A DNA stretch of 43,457 bases from Pseudomonadota bacterium. GTDB taxonomy: Bacteria; Pseudomonadota; Gammaproteobacteria; Acidiferrobacterales; Acidiferrobacteraceae. Shown here piece after piece: positions 10,025-18,115 of this stretch; within the stretch, counting starts at the first letter, position 1, and each line of letters starts with the position of its first letter. Location: the NCBI GenBank assembly GCA_021816425.1, contig JAKAXT010000006.1, positions 1 to 43,457 of the forward strand. Reading direction: 5' to 3'. Below the pieces are notes generated by a model, which was not told the DNA's origin, ran no database searches, and saw only the letters and a list, made by a program, of their open reading frames with translations. A program made the position numbers and the translations under genes.

Positions 10025-10487
10025 GGTGGTTCTGGAGGACGAGACCATCCTTCAGTCGCCCTTCGTCCGGGAACTTGTCAAGCAGTGGCGGGCACAGGAC
10101 ACCCACGGGGCCTGGGATGGGAAAACCGATCGCGACCTGCTCGATCCCTACATCGTCGACCGGGCCCGGCGCCGGGAGATCCCGATCATGGGGGACCCGG
10201 ATCCGGAGACCTTGTGGCGGCTCGAGCTTTTCTACAATGCCGTGGGGCTTTGCATCGAACGCCAGACCGGGATCATGGCCCAGCCCATGATCAAGATGCA
10301 CCACGAGGGGTTTGGGCGCCTCGTGCTGCTGGCCGGCCGCATCGTGGTCGTGAACAAACATCTGCGCGATGTGCATCGTTACGGCTACCCGAGCCTGGCC
10401 GCCTTGCGCGCGGAGGGCGATGGGCTGGTTGCCGACGCGGTCGCCATGATCGAGCAATATCCGGACCTGGCGCGTTATGGGGGCTGA
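10011..10487 (+). CDS. NifX-associated nitrogen fixation protein (DUF269)
   Basis: A 158-residue cytoplasmic protein of the DUF269 family, found almost only next to nifX in diazotrophs. Segments such as [13 protein letters not shown] near the N-terminus and [24 protein letters not shown] in the middle are family-like. ATG 10011 is preceded by GAGGAGG and lies inside the 3' end of nifX (14-base overlap). The exact biochemical role is unknown; conserved position suggests a part in cofactor synthesis or trafficking. Confidence 0.9.
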   Translation: MAQSEVVLEDETILQSPFVRELVKQWRAQDTHGAWDGKTDRDLLDPYIVDRARRREIPIMGDPDPETLWRLELFYNAVGLCIERQTGIMAQPMIKMHHEGFGRLVLLAGRIVVVNKHLRDVHRYGYPSLAALRAEGDGLVADAVAMIEQYPDLARYGG

Positions 10488-10506
10488 GGCAATGGGAGAG
10501 GAAGGC

Positions 10507-10716
10507 GTGAGTGACGATATCGGGGCACTGAAGCAGCGCATCAAGAAGCTGAGCGCGCAGGCCATAGAACGCAAGATGCGGCTTCACGATCTGGCCGAGG
10601 ATCTGCCGGTCGGCTGGGACAGGATCCTGGAAACGGCCGCGGATGCCTACGAGGCCTATCGAACCTTGGCCGAGGCGCGTGCCGCGCTCGCAAGCGCAGG
10701 GGGCGGCGGTGGCTGA
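10507..10716 (+). CDS. CCE_0567-type small nif-associated protein
   Basis: A small helical protein of 69 residues from GTG 10507. This start is favoured by the purine-rich GGAGAGGAAGG just upstream and because family members begin a few residues before the ALKQRIKKL helix. ATG 10492 and ATG 10477 are alternatives. The segment [15 protein letters not shown] is a strong signature of the CCE_0567/DUF683 family, which occurs in nif clusters and in one case is reported as metal-binding. Two antiparallel helices are expected. The end overlaps the fdxB start by eight bases, so translation is probably coupled. Confidence 0.85.
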   Translation: MSDDIGALKQRIKKLSAQAIERKMRLHDLAEDLPVGWDRILETAADAYEAYRTLAEARAALASAGGGGG

Positions 10717-11023
10717 GATCGCGATCACCATGCCAGACGGGCGCCGCTGGGTTCCCCGGTTCGTTCAATGGTTGAATCGCGACAAATGCATCGGTTGCGG
10801 GCGTTGCTATCGGGTGTGTGGGCGCGACGTCTTGCAGCTCGTGGGCCTGACGGACGAAGGCGAGGTCGTCCCCCTTGCGGTGGGCGTAGACGACGATGAC
10901 GGGGAATACGAGAAGAAGGTGATGACGATCGCGCAGCCGAAAAACTGCGTGGGTTGCGAGGCGTGCGCGAAGATCTGCCCGAAGAAGTGCTATACCCACG
11001 CGCCCATGCAGGACGGAGGATAG
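10709..11023 (+). CDS. fdxB: Nif-specific ferredoxin III, 2[4Fe-4S]
   Basis: A 104-residue bacterial ferredoxin with two CX2CX2CX3C motifs: C27-C30-C33-C37 and C80-C83-C86-C90. C37 is followed by Gly instead of the usual Pro, and an extra C94 is present. A 42-residue acidic insertion with a run of four Asp separates the motifs, typical of the FdxB type. It is a likely electron carrier for nitrogenase or cofactor synthesis. GTG 10709 is chosen since the protein then begins [11 protein letters not shown] as in relatives. The start overlaps the preceding small gene by eight bases. Confidence 0.9.
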   Translation: MAEIAITMPDGRRWVPRFVQWLNRDKCIGCGRCYRVCGRDVLQLVGLTDEGEVVPLAVGVDDDDGEYEKKVMTIAQPKNCVGCEACAKICPKKCYTHAPMQDGG

Positions 11024-11027
11024 GGTC

Positions 11028-11564
11028 ATGACTACGGTCGGTTATGGGAATGAGGCGCCTGGTGCCGCCACGGCTTCGAACGACAGCGCCATGGCGCGCG
11101 CGTTCGCGGGTGTGGCGGCGCGTTTCCGGACGCTCGGTCTGGACCGCCAGGAAGTCGCCGCCCTGCGGCGGCGCTATCCGGGCGACTGGATCCGCCCGGG
11201 CGATGCGCTCGCGCACGCGGAGGCGTGCGTTGCCCTGCGCGCCGACGAGCATGGCGAGCTCGTCGAGCTTCTGCTCGCGCACCGCGCCGACGATTCAAAA
11301 GAGACGTTCTGGCTCGCCTCCACGATCGCTACGGCCTGCCTGGGGGAGAATCATCTCTGGCAGGACATGGGGCTGGAGGCGCGCGAGGAACTGTCTTGGC
11401 TCCTGAGCCGGCATTTCACCTCGCTCTACGAAAAGAACGTCAAAAACATGAAATGGAAGAAGTTCTTTTACAAGGAGCTCTGTCGGCAGGCGCAGGTGGT
11501 TTCGTGCAAGGCCCCAAGCTGCGGTGTATGCGCGGACTATGCGGCCTGTTTCGGGGCTGAATGA
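11028..11564 (+). CDS. nifQ: NifQ, molybdenum donor for FeMo-cofactor
   Basis: NifQ supplies molybdenum to NifEN/NifH. The 178-residue protein ends with the signature CX4CX2CX5C (C160, C165, C168, C174), which binds the Mo-Fe-S cluster. The 'NMKWKKFFYKELC' stretch just before is also typical. ATG 11028 has GGAGGA about seven bases upstream and lies four bases after fdxB. It is the last recognisable nif gene, followed by an inverted repeat. Confidence 0.94.
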   Translation: MTTVGYGNEAPGAATASNDSAMARAFAGVAARFRTLGLDRQEVAALRRRYPGDWIRPGDALAHAEACVALRADEHGELVELLLAHRADDSKETFWLASTIATACLGENHLWQDMGLEAREELSWLLSRHFTSLYEKNVKNMKWKKFFYKELCRQAQVVSCKAPSCGVCADYAACFGAE

Positions 11565-11568
11565 GGGC

Positions 11569-11626
11569 GCGCCGACACCGCCCGGAGGTCGTAGGGTCCC
11601 GAAAGGGTGTGTCGGCGCACGCCGAC
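11569..11626 (+). repeat. Inverted repeats after nifQ forming alternative hairpins
   Basis: GCGCCGACAC (11569-11578) is the exact complement of GTGTCGGCGC (11609-11618) across a 30-base spacer. The second arm can instead pair with GCCGAC (11621-11626) through GTCGGC (11611-11616) and a four-base loop. The two hairpins exclude each other. There is no T-run. This may mark the 3' end of the nif transcript. Confidence 0.5.
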
Positions 11627-11784
11627 CCGGCGACCGCGTCCATGCAAGGGCCCGTTTGTCGCGAACCCCGCGCCGCGTCGCGTCTGCCATAATCCGCACA
11701 GGGATGCGTGTGCGGTGAGGGGCCGGTAAGATCGTGCCCCTCCGGAAAGACGGCGTGGCCGGCGAGGCCCAGGGAGCGGATCTC

Positions 11785-12893
11785 ATGAAACGAAAAGACG
11801 TCATGCGGGCGCGGCGCGGTGTGCTGTCCGGCGCGGTCCGCCTCATGTTTGCGGGCGCGATGTTGATGGGTGCCGCGGCCACCGCCGGGGCCGTAACGCT
11901 GTCGCGGCAGGCTTTGCGGGGCCTGGTGTTGCCGAGTAAGCCCCCGTGCCGGCCGACGATCCCCTGACTCCCGCCAAGGTGGCGCTCGGCAAGGCGCTCT
12001 ATTTCGACCCCCGGCTCTCCAGTACCGGCGCGGTGTCTTGCAATTCGTGTCACGACGTCATGGGTACCGGCACCGACAACCGCAAATTTTCGCAGGGGGT
12101 GGATGGGCGTCTGGACACCTCGCGCAGCACACCGACGGTGTCAACGCGGCCTTTCTGTCGGTTCAGTTCTGGGATGGGCGGGCGCCGTCGCTCGAGGCGC
12201 AGGCCAAGGGCCCGATCCTGAACCCCAAGGAGATGGGCATGCCGAACGCCGGGGCGGTCGCGGCGCGAATCGACGCGATACCCGGTGACCGTCGGCAGTT
12301 CAAGCGCGCCTTCGGCGGGCGGCGTCCCGTGACCTTCGACCATGTCGCCCAGGCCATCGCCACCTATGAACGGACCCTGATCACCCCCGACAGTCCTTTC
12401 GATCGCTATGCGAGGGAGGGACCGCAGCGCCATAAGACCGGAGGCGCGCAAGGGCTTCATGGACGTGCAGGAGTTGGCTTGTACCGCATGTCATAGCGGG
12501 CCGATGTTCAATGGGCCCAAGACGCCGATGGGGCAGGGGTTCCTTATGCTGTTCCCCACCTACACGAACAACAAGTATGTTGCCGAGTATCACCTCATGG
12601 CGCATAGGGGGCGCTATCGTGTGACCCCTAATCCCGCTGATAAGCATATGTGGGTCGTGCCGTCGTGGCGCGACGTGGCGCTTAGGGCGCCTTATTTCAA
12701 TAACGGCTCGGTCGACACCTTGTCGCAGGCGGTACGCGTCATGGCTCGGGTTCGGCTCGACAAGAAGCGCACCACCGTTCAGGTTCGCGACATCGTCGCT
12801 TTCCTCGACACCCTGATCGGCCGGCTCTCCCGGCAGACCGTGCCGCGGCTGCCCGTCACCTTGAACGCCGCCCTGCCCATGGGCCGCGAGTAG
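11785..12893 (+). pseudogene. Di-haem cytochrome c peroxidase (MauG/CcpA type), broken by three frameshifts
   Basis: Read across three frames this is one peroxidase. It has a signal peptide (MKRKDVMRARRG.. then a hydrophobic core), then LGKALYFDPRLSSTG, haem site 1 CNSCH, FLSVQFWDGRAPSLEAQAKGP, a YERTL segment, haem site 2 CTACH, and a C-terminal APYFNNGSVDTL. The frame changes near 11945 (one base lost), near 12141 (one base lost, in a TVYNAAF-like stretch) and near 12410 (one base gained). Functional homologues act in the periplasm, reducing H2O2 or oxidising protein side chains. With three separate lesions it is most likely dead; sequencing error is possible but less likely. ATG 11785 has a GGGAG upstream. 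Confidence 0.85.
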
Positions 12894-13261
12894 CGGTGGG
12901 CGATCGGTAGCCTCCGGGGTCTTGCCACCGGATGGTGGCGCCCCGTTCATCGGATCGATGATGCTCATGACCCGCCCCGTGGGCACTCGCCGGTGTGTTG
13001 GGGTAAGCTTCCTCTTTTATGCAGTTTTCTCGTGGGCGACCGCCTTCTGCACCGTGAGGAAGGGCGAGCCTTGCCAAGCCGTGGGGCGCCGGGTGCTTCG
13101 CAAAAAGCCGGTCGCAGGGCTACCATCGCCCTTAGGTATCGACGTGTGTCAAATGAGCGGGGGCTGCGGACGGGATTCCGCGAGCTTGCTGCGCGCCTCC
13201 GCGGGGTGGCGGGCGCTTGTGGGCCGCGGGGCGGGATATCCGAATCCGGAGGGCTTGGGAA
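12894..13261. other. Non-coding gap between peroxidase pseudogene and cyclic-di-GMP gene
   Basis: No convincing gene. A perfect hairpin GCCACC-GGAT-GGTGGC sits at 12924-12939 without a T-run. GGAGGG ahead of 13262 is the ribosome-binding site of the next gene. The stretch from about 13010 to 13030 is locally AT-rich and could hold its promoter, but I see no clear -35/-10 pair. Confidence 0.4.
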
Positions 13262-15910
13262 ATGGGGGTCGAGCGACGCGCGCGGTCGATCAATCTCGTA
13301 GCCGCGTTGCTGGTCGTGGGCGTGGGTTTGATGACCGGGCTTGCGGTCTTTTCGGTCATGCGCAAGAACGCCGAAGTGGCCCTTCGGCATAGTCTGGTCT
13401 CGCAGCTGGCCCTGCGTGTCCAGTGGGTGGTACGCGACCTCCATGACGGCCGCCTGCGGGTGCGCGCAGTCGCGACCCGCCCGTTGCTCGCCGATGAACT
13501 CGTCAGGGCCGGCAAGGCCCGGGCGGCCGCCCACAGGGCCGTCGACCGGGCTCTGCGCTCGTTTCTCGCGTTGCGGTTCTCGGCGCTCGCGATCTACACC
13601 GCCCCCGGCAAGGTCTTCGCCGAGGTCGGTCGCTTCATGAGACATCCGGCGCTCGAGCTTCCGGTGGGTGGGGATCTCGGGACCACCCTCTTGTGGAACG
13701 AGGCGCGCGGTTTCGTGTTGCGCGCCGCCTTGCCCGTCTATCACCACCATGCGGTGGTCGGCTGGGCGATCGGAGACGTGCCTCTGCCCGAGATCGGCAA
13801 GCTCCTGTTCGGGGCCCGCGCCCTGCAAGGCGGATCGAACGTCGCGTTGTGCGGGCCGTCCGGCTCTCGCATGAGCTGCTTTCCGGATACCCTTTCCCCC
13901 CAGCGGCCGCTACCCGACATGGCGCGCACCTACAAGGGCGCGCTTCTGCCCATGGGCTCGGCCCTGGCCGGGCAGGCCGGCTTTACGGTGAGGCGCAATT
14001 ATCTCGGCTCGGGCGTGGCGGCGGCCTTTCGCCCGGTGGGCCGCACGGGGCTTGGGATGACGCTCACCGTGAATACGGCGACGCTCTACGCCCCCGTCTA
14101 CCGGCAGTTCGAGGTGGTTCTGCCTTTGATCATCGCGGTGCTGGCGGCGGCGCTCGCGATTCTCTATTGGCGCCTGGCGCCCCTCGTGCGGGCGCTCGTG
14201 GCCTCGGAAAGCGCGGCGCGCCAAGCCCATGAGCAGCTGAAAGACAACGAAGGTTATGTGCGGGCGATCCTGAACAGCGTCGACGAGGGCCTGGCCACGA
14301 TCTCCGAGGCCGGCATCCTGGAGACCTTCAATCCGGCCATGGCGCGCCTTTTCGGTTATGCGCCCGAGGAGGTGATCGGCAAAAATGTAAGCGTGCTCAT
14401 GCCGGAGCCCCATCGCAGCCATCACGACGACTACATACGGCACTATCGCGAAACCGGCGAGGCGCGGGTGATCGGCGTCGGGCGGGAGCTCGTGGGGCGC
14501 CGCCGCGACGGCGCGGAGTTCGCGATCGATCTGCGGATCTCCGAGTTTTATTTGGGGGGCAGGCGCCACTTCATAGGCACCGTGCGTGACGCCACCGGAC
14601 GCAAGGAGGCGGAGCGGCGGCTCGAGCATGTCGCCACCCATGACGCCCTTACGGATCTCCCGAGCCGCGCCCTGATCCAGGTTCGCATCGATCAGCTCAT
14701 ACGCCGCGCCGAGCGTAGTGGTCAGTTGTTCGCGGTCATGTTCGTCGACCTCGACGGCTTCAAGGCCGTCAACGACTCGCTCGGCCACGATATCGGGGAC
14801 CGCCTGTTGCGACAGGTCGCCCAGCGCCTCCGGGAGACCCTGCGGGTCGAGGACACCGTGGGGCGCCTGGGCGGCGACGAATTCGTGGTTCTGACCTCGG
14901 CGCTCGTGACACCCATGGACGCGGCGCTCATCGCCGACAAGCTTCTGCACGCCTTGTCCGCGCCCTATCCCGTGGATACCCACGCTCTCTACACCACGGC
15001 CAGTATCGGCGTCGCGCTCTATCCGCGGGATGGCCGCGACGTCGACACCCTTTTGAAAAGTAGCGACGCGGCCATGTATCAGGCGAAGCGGTCGGGTGGC
15101 GGCCGGTATCACTGCGTCGATGACGCCTTCGATGCCGCCACCATAGACCAGGTGCATATAGCGGCGGATCTGCACAAGGCCTTGAGCACCGGCGAGCTCG
15201 TGCTTTATTGCCGGCCGGTGCGCCAGTGCCGCGACGACGCCGTGGTGGCGATGGAGACGGCCCTCAAGTGGCATCACGCCGCGTGGGGGGTGCTGGACGC
15301 GGAGGACTTCCTGTCGATCGCCTACGAGGCGGGGCTTGCCCTGCCGCTTGCCGAGTGGACCCTCCGCGAGGTGGGGCGCGAGTTGTCGCGCTGGCGGGAT
15401 CGCGGCCTGAAAAGGCCGCCCGTCCTAATCCCGCTGGGTCCCGGGCCGTTTCGCGATCCGCGCCTTCGCGAGGCCTTTCGCGCGATCATGGCCGATCTGG
15501 GCATGGACCCGGGCGCCGTGATGGTGGCGATCGGCGAAGGTGATTTCATGGACGATCCTAAAACCGGCCTCGAGGCGCTGGATGACTGGCGGCGCCAAGA
15601 CATGGACGTCGCGCTCTTCGAATACGGCGGGGATCATCCGAGCCTCCCCTATCTGAAGGGCTTCGCGCCGGGCGTGGTGCGGCTCGACTCCTCGCTCACC
15701 ATCGATGCCTTGGCGGACCACGAGGGCGTGGAGGCGTTGACGGCGCTCACGGCCACCCTGCACGCGCTTGGCGCCATGGTGACCGCCGCTGGCGTCGCAA
15801 CGATCGAGCAGCGCGAGGCCGTGCGCCATGCGGGATGCGATCGATACGCGGGCGATCTCGCGGGCCCGTTCGTGCGCGCAGACGCCTGCGAGACCGGCCT
15901 CGTTCAGTAG
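13262..15910 (+). CDS. Membrane PAS-GGDEF protein with degenerate EAL domain
   Basis: An 882-residue inner-membrane signalling protein. A transmembrane helix (about 10-32) is followed by a periplasmic sensor of ~250 residues and a second helix (about 285-305). Then come a PAS domain (about 325-445) with the GYAPEEVIGKNV signature and a GGDEF domain with intact RLGGDEF (around residue 537), so it should make cyclic di-GMP. The C-terminal EAL domain is altered: the EAL motif reads ETA (METALKW, ~665), the NLS segment is lost, and the DDFGTG loop reads EYGGDH. It is unlikely to be a phosphodiesterase. ATG 13262 is preferred, with GGAGGG upstream. The sensed signal is unknown. Confidence 0.88.
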   Translation: MGVERRARSINLVAALLVVGVGLMTGLAVFSVMRKNAEVALRHSLVSQLALRVQWVVRDLHDGRLRVRAVATRPLLADELVRAGKARAAAHRAVDRALRSFLALRFSALAIYTAPGKVFAEVGRFMRHPALELPVGGDLGTTLLWNEARGFVLRAALPVYHHHAVVGWAIGDVPLPEIGKLLFGARALQGGSNVALCGPSGSRMSCFPDTLSPQRPLPDMARTYKGALLPMGSALAGQAGFTVRRNYLGSGVAAAFRPVGRTGLGMTLTVNTATLYAPVYRQFEVVLPLIIAVLAAALAILYWRLAPLVRALVASESAARQAHEQLKDNEGYVRAILNSVDEGLATISEAGILETFNPAMARLFGYAPEEVIGKNVSVLMPEPHRSHHDDYIRHYRETGEARVIGVGRELVGRRRDGAEFAIDLRISEFYLGGRRHFIGTVRDATGRKEAERRLEHVATHDALTDLPSRALIQVRIDQLIRRAERSGQLFAVMFVDLDGFKAVNDSLGHDIGDRLLRQVAQRLRETLRVEDTVGRLGGDEFVVLTSALVTPMDAALIADKLLHALSAPYPVDTHALYTTASIGVALYPRDGRDVDTLLKSSDAAMYQAKRSGGGRYHCVDDAFDAATIDQVHIAADLHKALSTGELVLYCRPVRQCRDDAVVAMETALKWHHAAWGVLDAEDFLSIAYEAGLALPLAEWTLREVGRELSRWRDRGLKRPPVLIPLGPGPFRDPRLREAFRAIMADLGMDPGAVMVAIGEGDFMDDPKTGLEALDDWRRQDMDVALFEYGGDHPSLPYLKGFAPGVVRLDSSLTIDALADHEGVEALTALTATLHALGAMVTAAGVATIEQREAVRHAGCDRYAGDLAGPFVRADACETGLVQ

Positions 15911-15983
15911 CCGGCTTCCGGGCAGTGGCGCCGCGCGACAGGCGGATCGGTTCGCGCGCGGCCGTGAGCGCGGGCGCGGGGCC

Positions 15984-16544
15984 CTATCCGTCTCGGGCCA
16001 TAAAGCGTCGCATCAGGCCGCGTATCCCGGATCCGCGCAATCGAGGGCGCATCAGGGCCTGGAAGGCCTCGCGGATCACCTCCGGGGATGGGGGGCAGCC
16101 CGGTATCGCGAGGTCCACGGGGATCACCGGACTCACCGCGCCCACGGTGGCGTAGTTGGCCGTGTAGACACCGCAGCCGCACGCGCAGTCGCCCAGCGCC
16201 ACGACGCGCTTCGGGTTCGGTACGGCCTCGTAGGCCGTGCGGAGGGGGTCGGCCATGGCGCGCGCGACCGGGCCTGTGACGAGCAGAACGTCCGCGTGCC
16301 GGGGGCTCGCGACCAGGTGCACCCCGAGGGCGGCGAGATTATAGACGGCGTTGCCGAGGGCCTGGATCTCGAGTTCGCAGCCGTTGCACGATCCCGTGTC
16401 GACATGCCGCACGGCAAGCGCCCGCCCGATCTCGTCGGTCAGTGACGGTCCGGGCGCCCCGGTTTCCAGGACGGCATCCCGCCGCCGGGAGGGAAGGCGG
16501 GGCAGGATGCCGGTTTTCAGGATCTGACGTATCAGTTTATGCAT
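15984..16544 (-). CDS. hyfI: Hyf/complex I-like small subunit (NuoB/HyfI family)
   Basis: A 186-residue iron-sulfur subunit. The four ligands of the proximal [4Fe-4S] cluster are present: C53 and C56 (SCNGCELE), C120 (GDCACGCG) and C150 (PGCPPSPE). Two further cysteines, C122 and C124, lie next to C120. It would receive electrons in the peripheral arm on the cytoplasmic side. It is the last gene of the minus-strand operon, five bases after the large-subunit gene, and converges with the GGDEF gene. The symbol reflects homology only, since the partner large subunit lacks the NiFe site. Confidence 0.85.
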   Translation of the reverse strand: MHKLIRQILKTGILPRLPSRRRDAVLETGAPGPSLTDEIGRALAVRHVDTGSCNGCELEIQALGNAVYNLAALGVHLVASPRHADVLLVTGPVARAMADPLRTAYEAVPNPKRVVALGDCACGCGVYTANYATVGAVSPVIPVDLAIPGCPPSPEVIREAFQALMRPRLRGSGIRGLMRRFMARDG

Positions 16545-16549
16545 GGCGA

Positions 16550-18097
16550 TTACAGGTCAAGGCCGCTGTAGGCGAGATTGAACGACTTGTTGATGAGCGG
16601 GAAGTCCGGCACGAGGTCGCCTGGCGCCGCGCGCTCGAGGAGCGGCCAGTTCTGCCAGGAGGGGTCGTGGATATGGACGTGGTGGTCCCCAGAGGTCCGG
16701 GCGCGCGTGATGGCCACGAGGATCCGGCCGCGCCAGCCCTCGACGGCGCCGAGTCCGAGAAGCCCTTCCGCGCGATCGCAAGGGGCGCATACGGGACCGG
16801 GCGGCAGCTGCGCCAGGATCGCCTGGATGAGTCGCAGCGATTCACGGATCTCGTCGAAGCGTACCCCCACCCGGGCGGCGACATCGCCCCCGGTGCGTGT
16901 CGAGACGCGCGTCCCGAGAGCGTCATAGGGCGGCGACGGCCAGAGCGCGCGCAGATCGCAGGCGATGCCGCTCGCCCGGGCGGCGAGCCCCACCGCCCCC
17001 AGGGCGCGGGCCTGCGCGCGGTCGAGGCGTCCCGCGCCCAGAAAGCGTTCCTGCAGGCCGGCGTGATCGTCGACGATGTCCTCGAGGCGCCGCGTCGTCT
17101 CGAGGACGGCGGTGCCTTCGCTTTCGAGGAGCCCAAGGGCGGTGGCGTCGAGATCGCACGCCACGCCGCCTGGGACGATCACATCCATGAGATAGCGATG
17201 CCCGAAGAGTCGGCGGTGGGTCTCGAGCCAGCGCTCCTTCAGGAGGCCGAATTGCGTGAGGCCGAACGCAAGGCCGCCATCCTGACACAGGGCGCCGAGG
17301 TCGCCCAGATGGTTGGCGACGCGTTCGCGCTCGAAGAGCAATGCCCGCAACCAAAGGGCTCGCGGCGGGGGCGCGCACCCGCTTACCGCCTCCACGGCCA
17401 TGGCGTAGGCGCCGGCATAGGCCGCGGTGCTGTCGCCGCAGACGCGGCCGGCGAGCCGCGCGCCCGTTGCGAGGGGCATCGCCTCGAAACGCTTGGCGAC
17501 ACCCTTGTGGGTATACCCGAGCCGCGCCTCGAGGCGCAGGATCTCGTCGCCCATCACGGAAAACCGGAAATGTCCCGGCTCTATCGTGCCGGCGTGAATG
17601 GGGCCGACGGCGATCTCGTGGACGCCTTCCCCGCGCACCGGGACGAAGGGATAGGGGTCGGCGCCGCGCGCGGCAGGCGGGGCGTCGGCACGGTCCCGGC
17701 GCAGGGGAAAGTCCGCGGGCCCCCACACCTCATGGCGCAGCCAGGGCCTGGTGTCGGGGGCGCCGGAGCCGATTCCGAGGAGGTCGAAAAGCGCGCGTTC
17801 CTGGCGCGCGGCCTCGGGGAAGAGGTCGCTCAGGGTGGGGAAGCGGGGGTTCGTGTCGCCGGCCTTCAGGCTGATCCAGTGCCACCCCTCTTGGGACACG
17901 AGGATGGCGTGCACCACGAACCCCGATCCCGTCGGCCGCTCGTCGCTGCCCCAGAGGCTGCCGAGGCGCCCGTCTTCGGCGTGGCATCGAGCCGCTATCT
18001 CCCGCCACAGCCTTGCGTCGACCCAGGCGTGGTTGACGGGTAGGGGGCCTGGCAGCCGTGACCATGCCGGGGCGGACCGAGGATCGTGGTCTGTCAT
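16550..18097 (-). CDS. hyfG: Hyf-like large subunit (fused NuoC-NuoD type) lacking NiFe ligands
   Basis: A 515-residue protein. The N-terminal ~150 residues resemble NuoC/HyfG-N (including LFDLLGIG) and the rest the NuoD/hydrogenase large subunit (GPIHAGTIEPGHFRF, LGYTHKGVAKRFE). In real [NiFe] hydrogenases the active site needs CX2C twice. Here the first motif reads V-C220-G-D-S223, losing one Cys. The C-terminal DPCxxC is absent; the chain ends PLINKSFNLAYSGLDL. It therefore cannot hold a NiFe centre and resembles the energy-converting hydrogenase-related (Ehr) type. ATG 18097 follows GGAGAGGAG at seven bases. An in-frame ATG at 18115 has no such site. Confidence 0.85.
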   Translation of the reverse strand: MTDHDPRSAPAWSRLPGPLPVNHAWVDARLWREIAARCHAEDGRLGSLWGSDERPTGSGFVVHAILVSQEGWHWISLKAGDTNPRFPTLSDLFPEAARQERALFDLLGIGSGAPDTRPWLRHEVWGPADFPLRRDRADAPPAARGADPYPFVPVRGEGVHEIAVGPIHAGTIEPGHFRFSVMGDEILRLEARLGYTHKGVAKRFEAMPLATGARLAGRVCGDSTAAYAGAYAMAVEAVSGCAPPPRALWLRALLFERERVANHLGDLGALCQDGGLAFGLTQFGLLKERWLETHRRLFGHRYLMDVIVPGGVACDLDATALGLLESEGTAVLETTRRLEDIVDDHAGLQERFLGAGRLDRAQARALGAVGLAARASGIACDLRALWPSPPYDALGTRVSTRTGGDVAARVGVRFDEIRESLRLIQAILAQLPPGPVCAPCDRAEGLLGLGAVEGWRGRILVAITRARTSGDHHVHIHDPSWQNWPLLERAAPGDLVPDFPLINKSFNLAYSGLDL

Positions 18098-18115
18098 GGA
18101 TGGACTCCTCTCCAC

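Noticed and set aside
12924-12939. Intrinsic terminator after the peroxidase pseudogene
   Set aside because: The six-pair hairpin is perfect but lacks a following T-run.
12922-13261. Possible small gene ahead of the cyclic-di-GMP gene
   Set aside because: The frame has no ribosome-binding site, no recognisable domain and runs into the start of the next gene out of frame.
16550-18097. Functional [NiFe] hydrogenase large subunit
   Set aside because: Three of the four active-site cysteines are missing, so a NiFe centre cannot be coordinated in the usual way.
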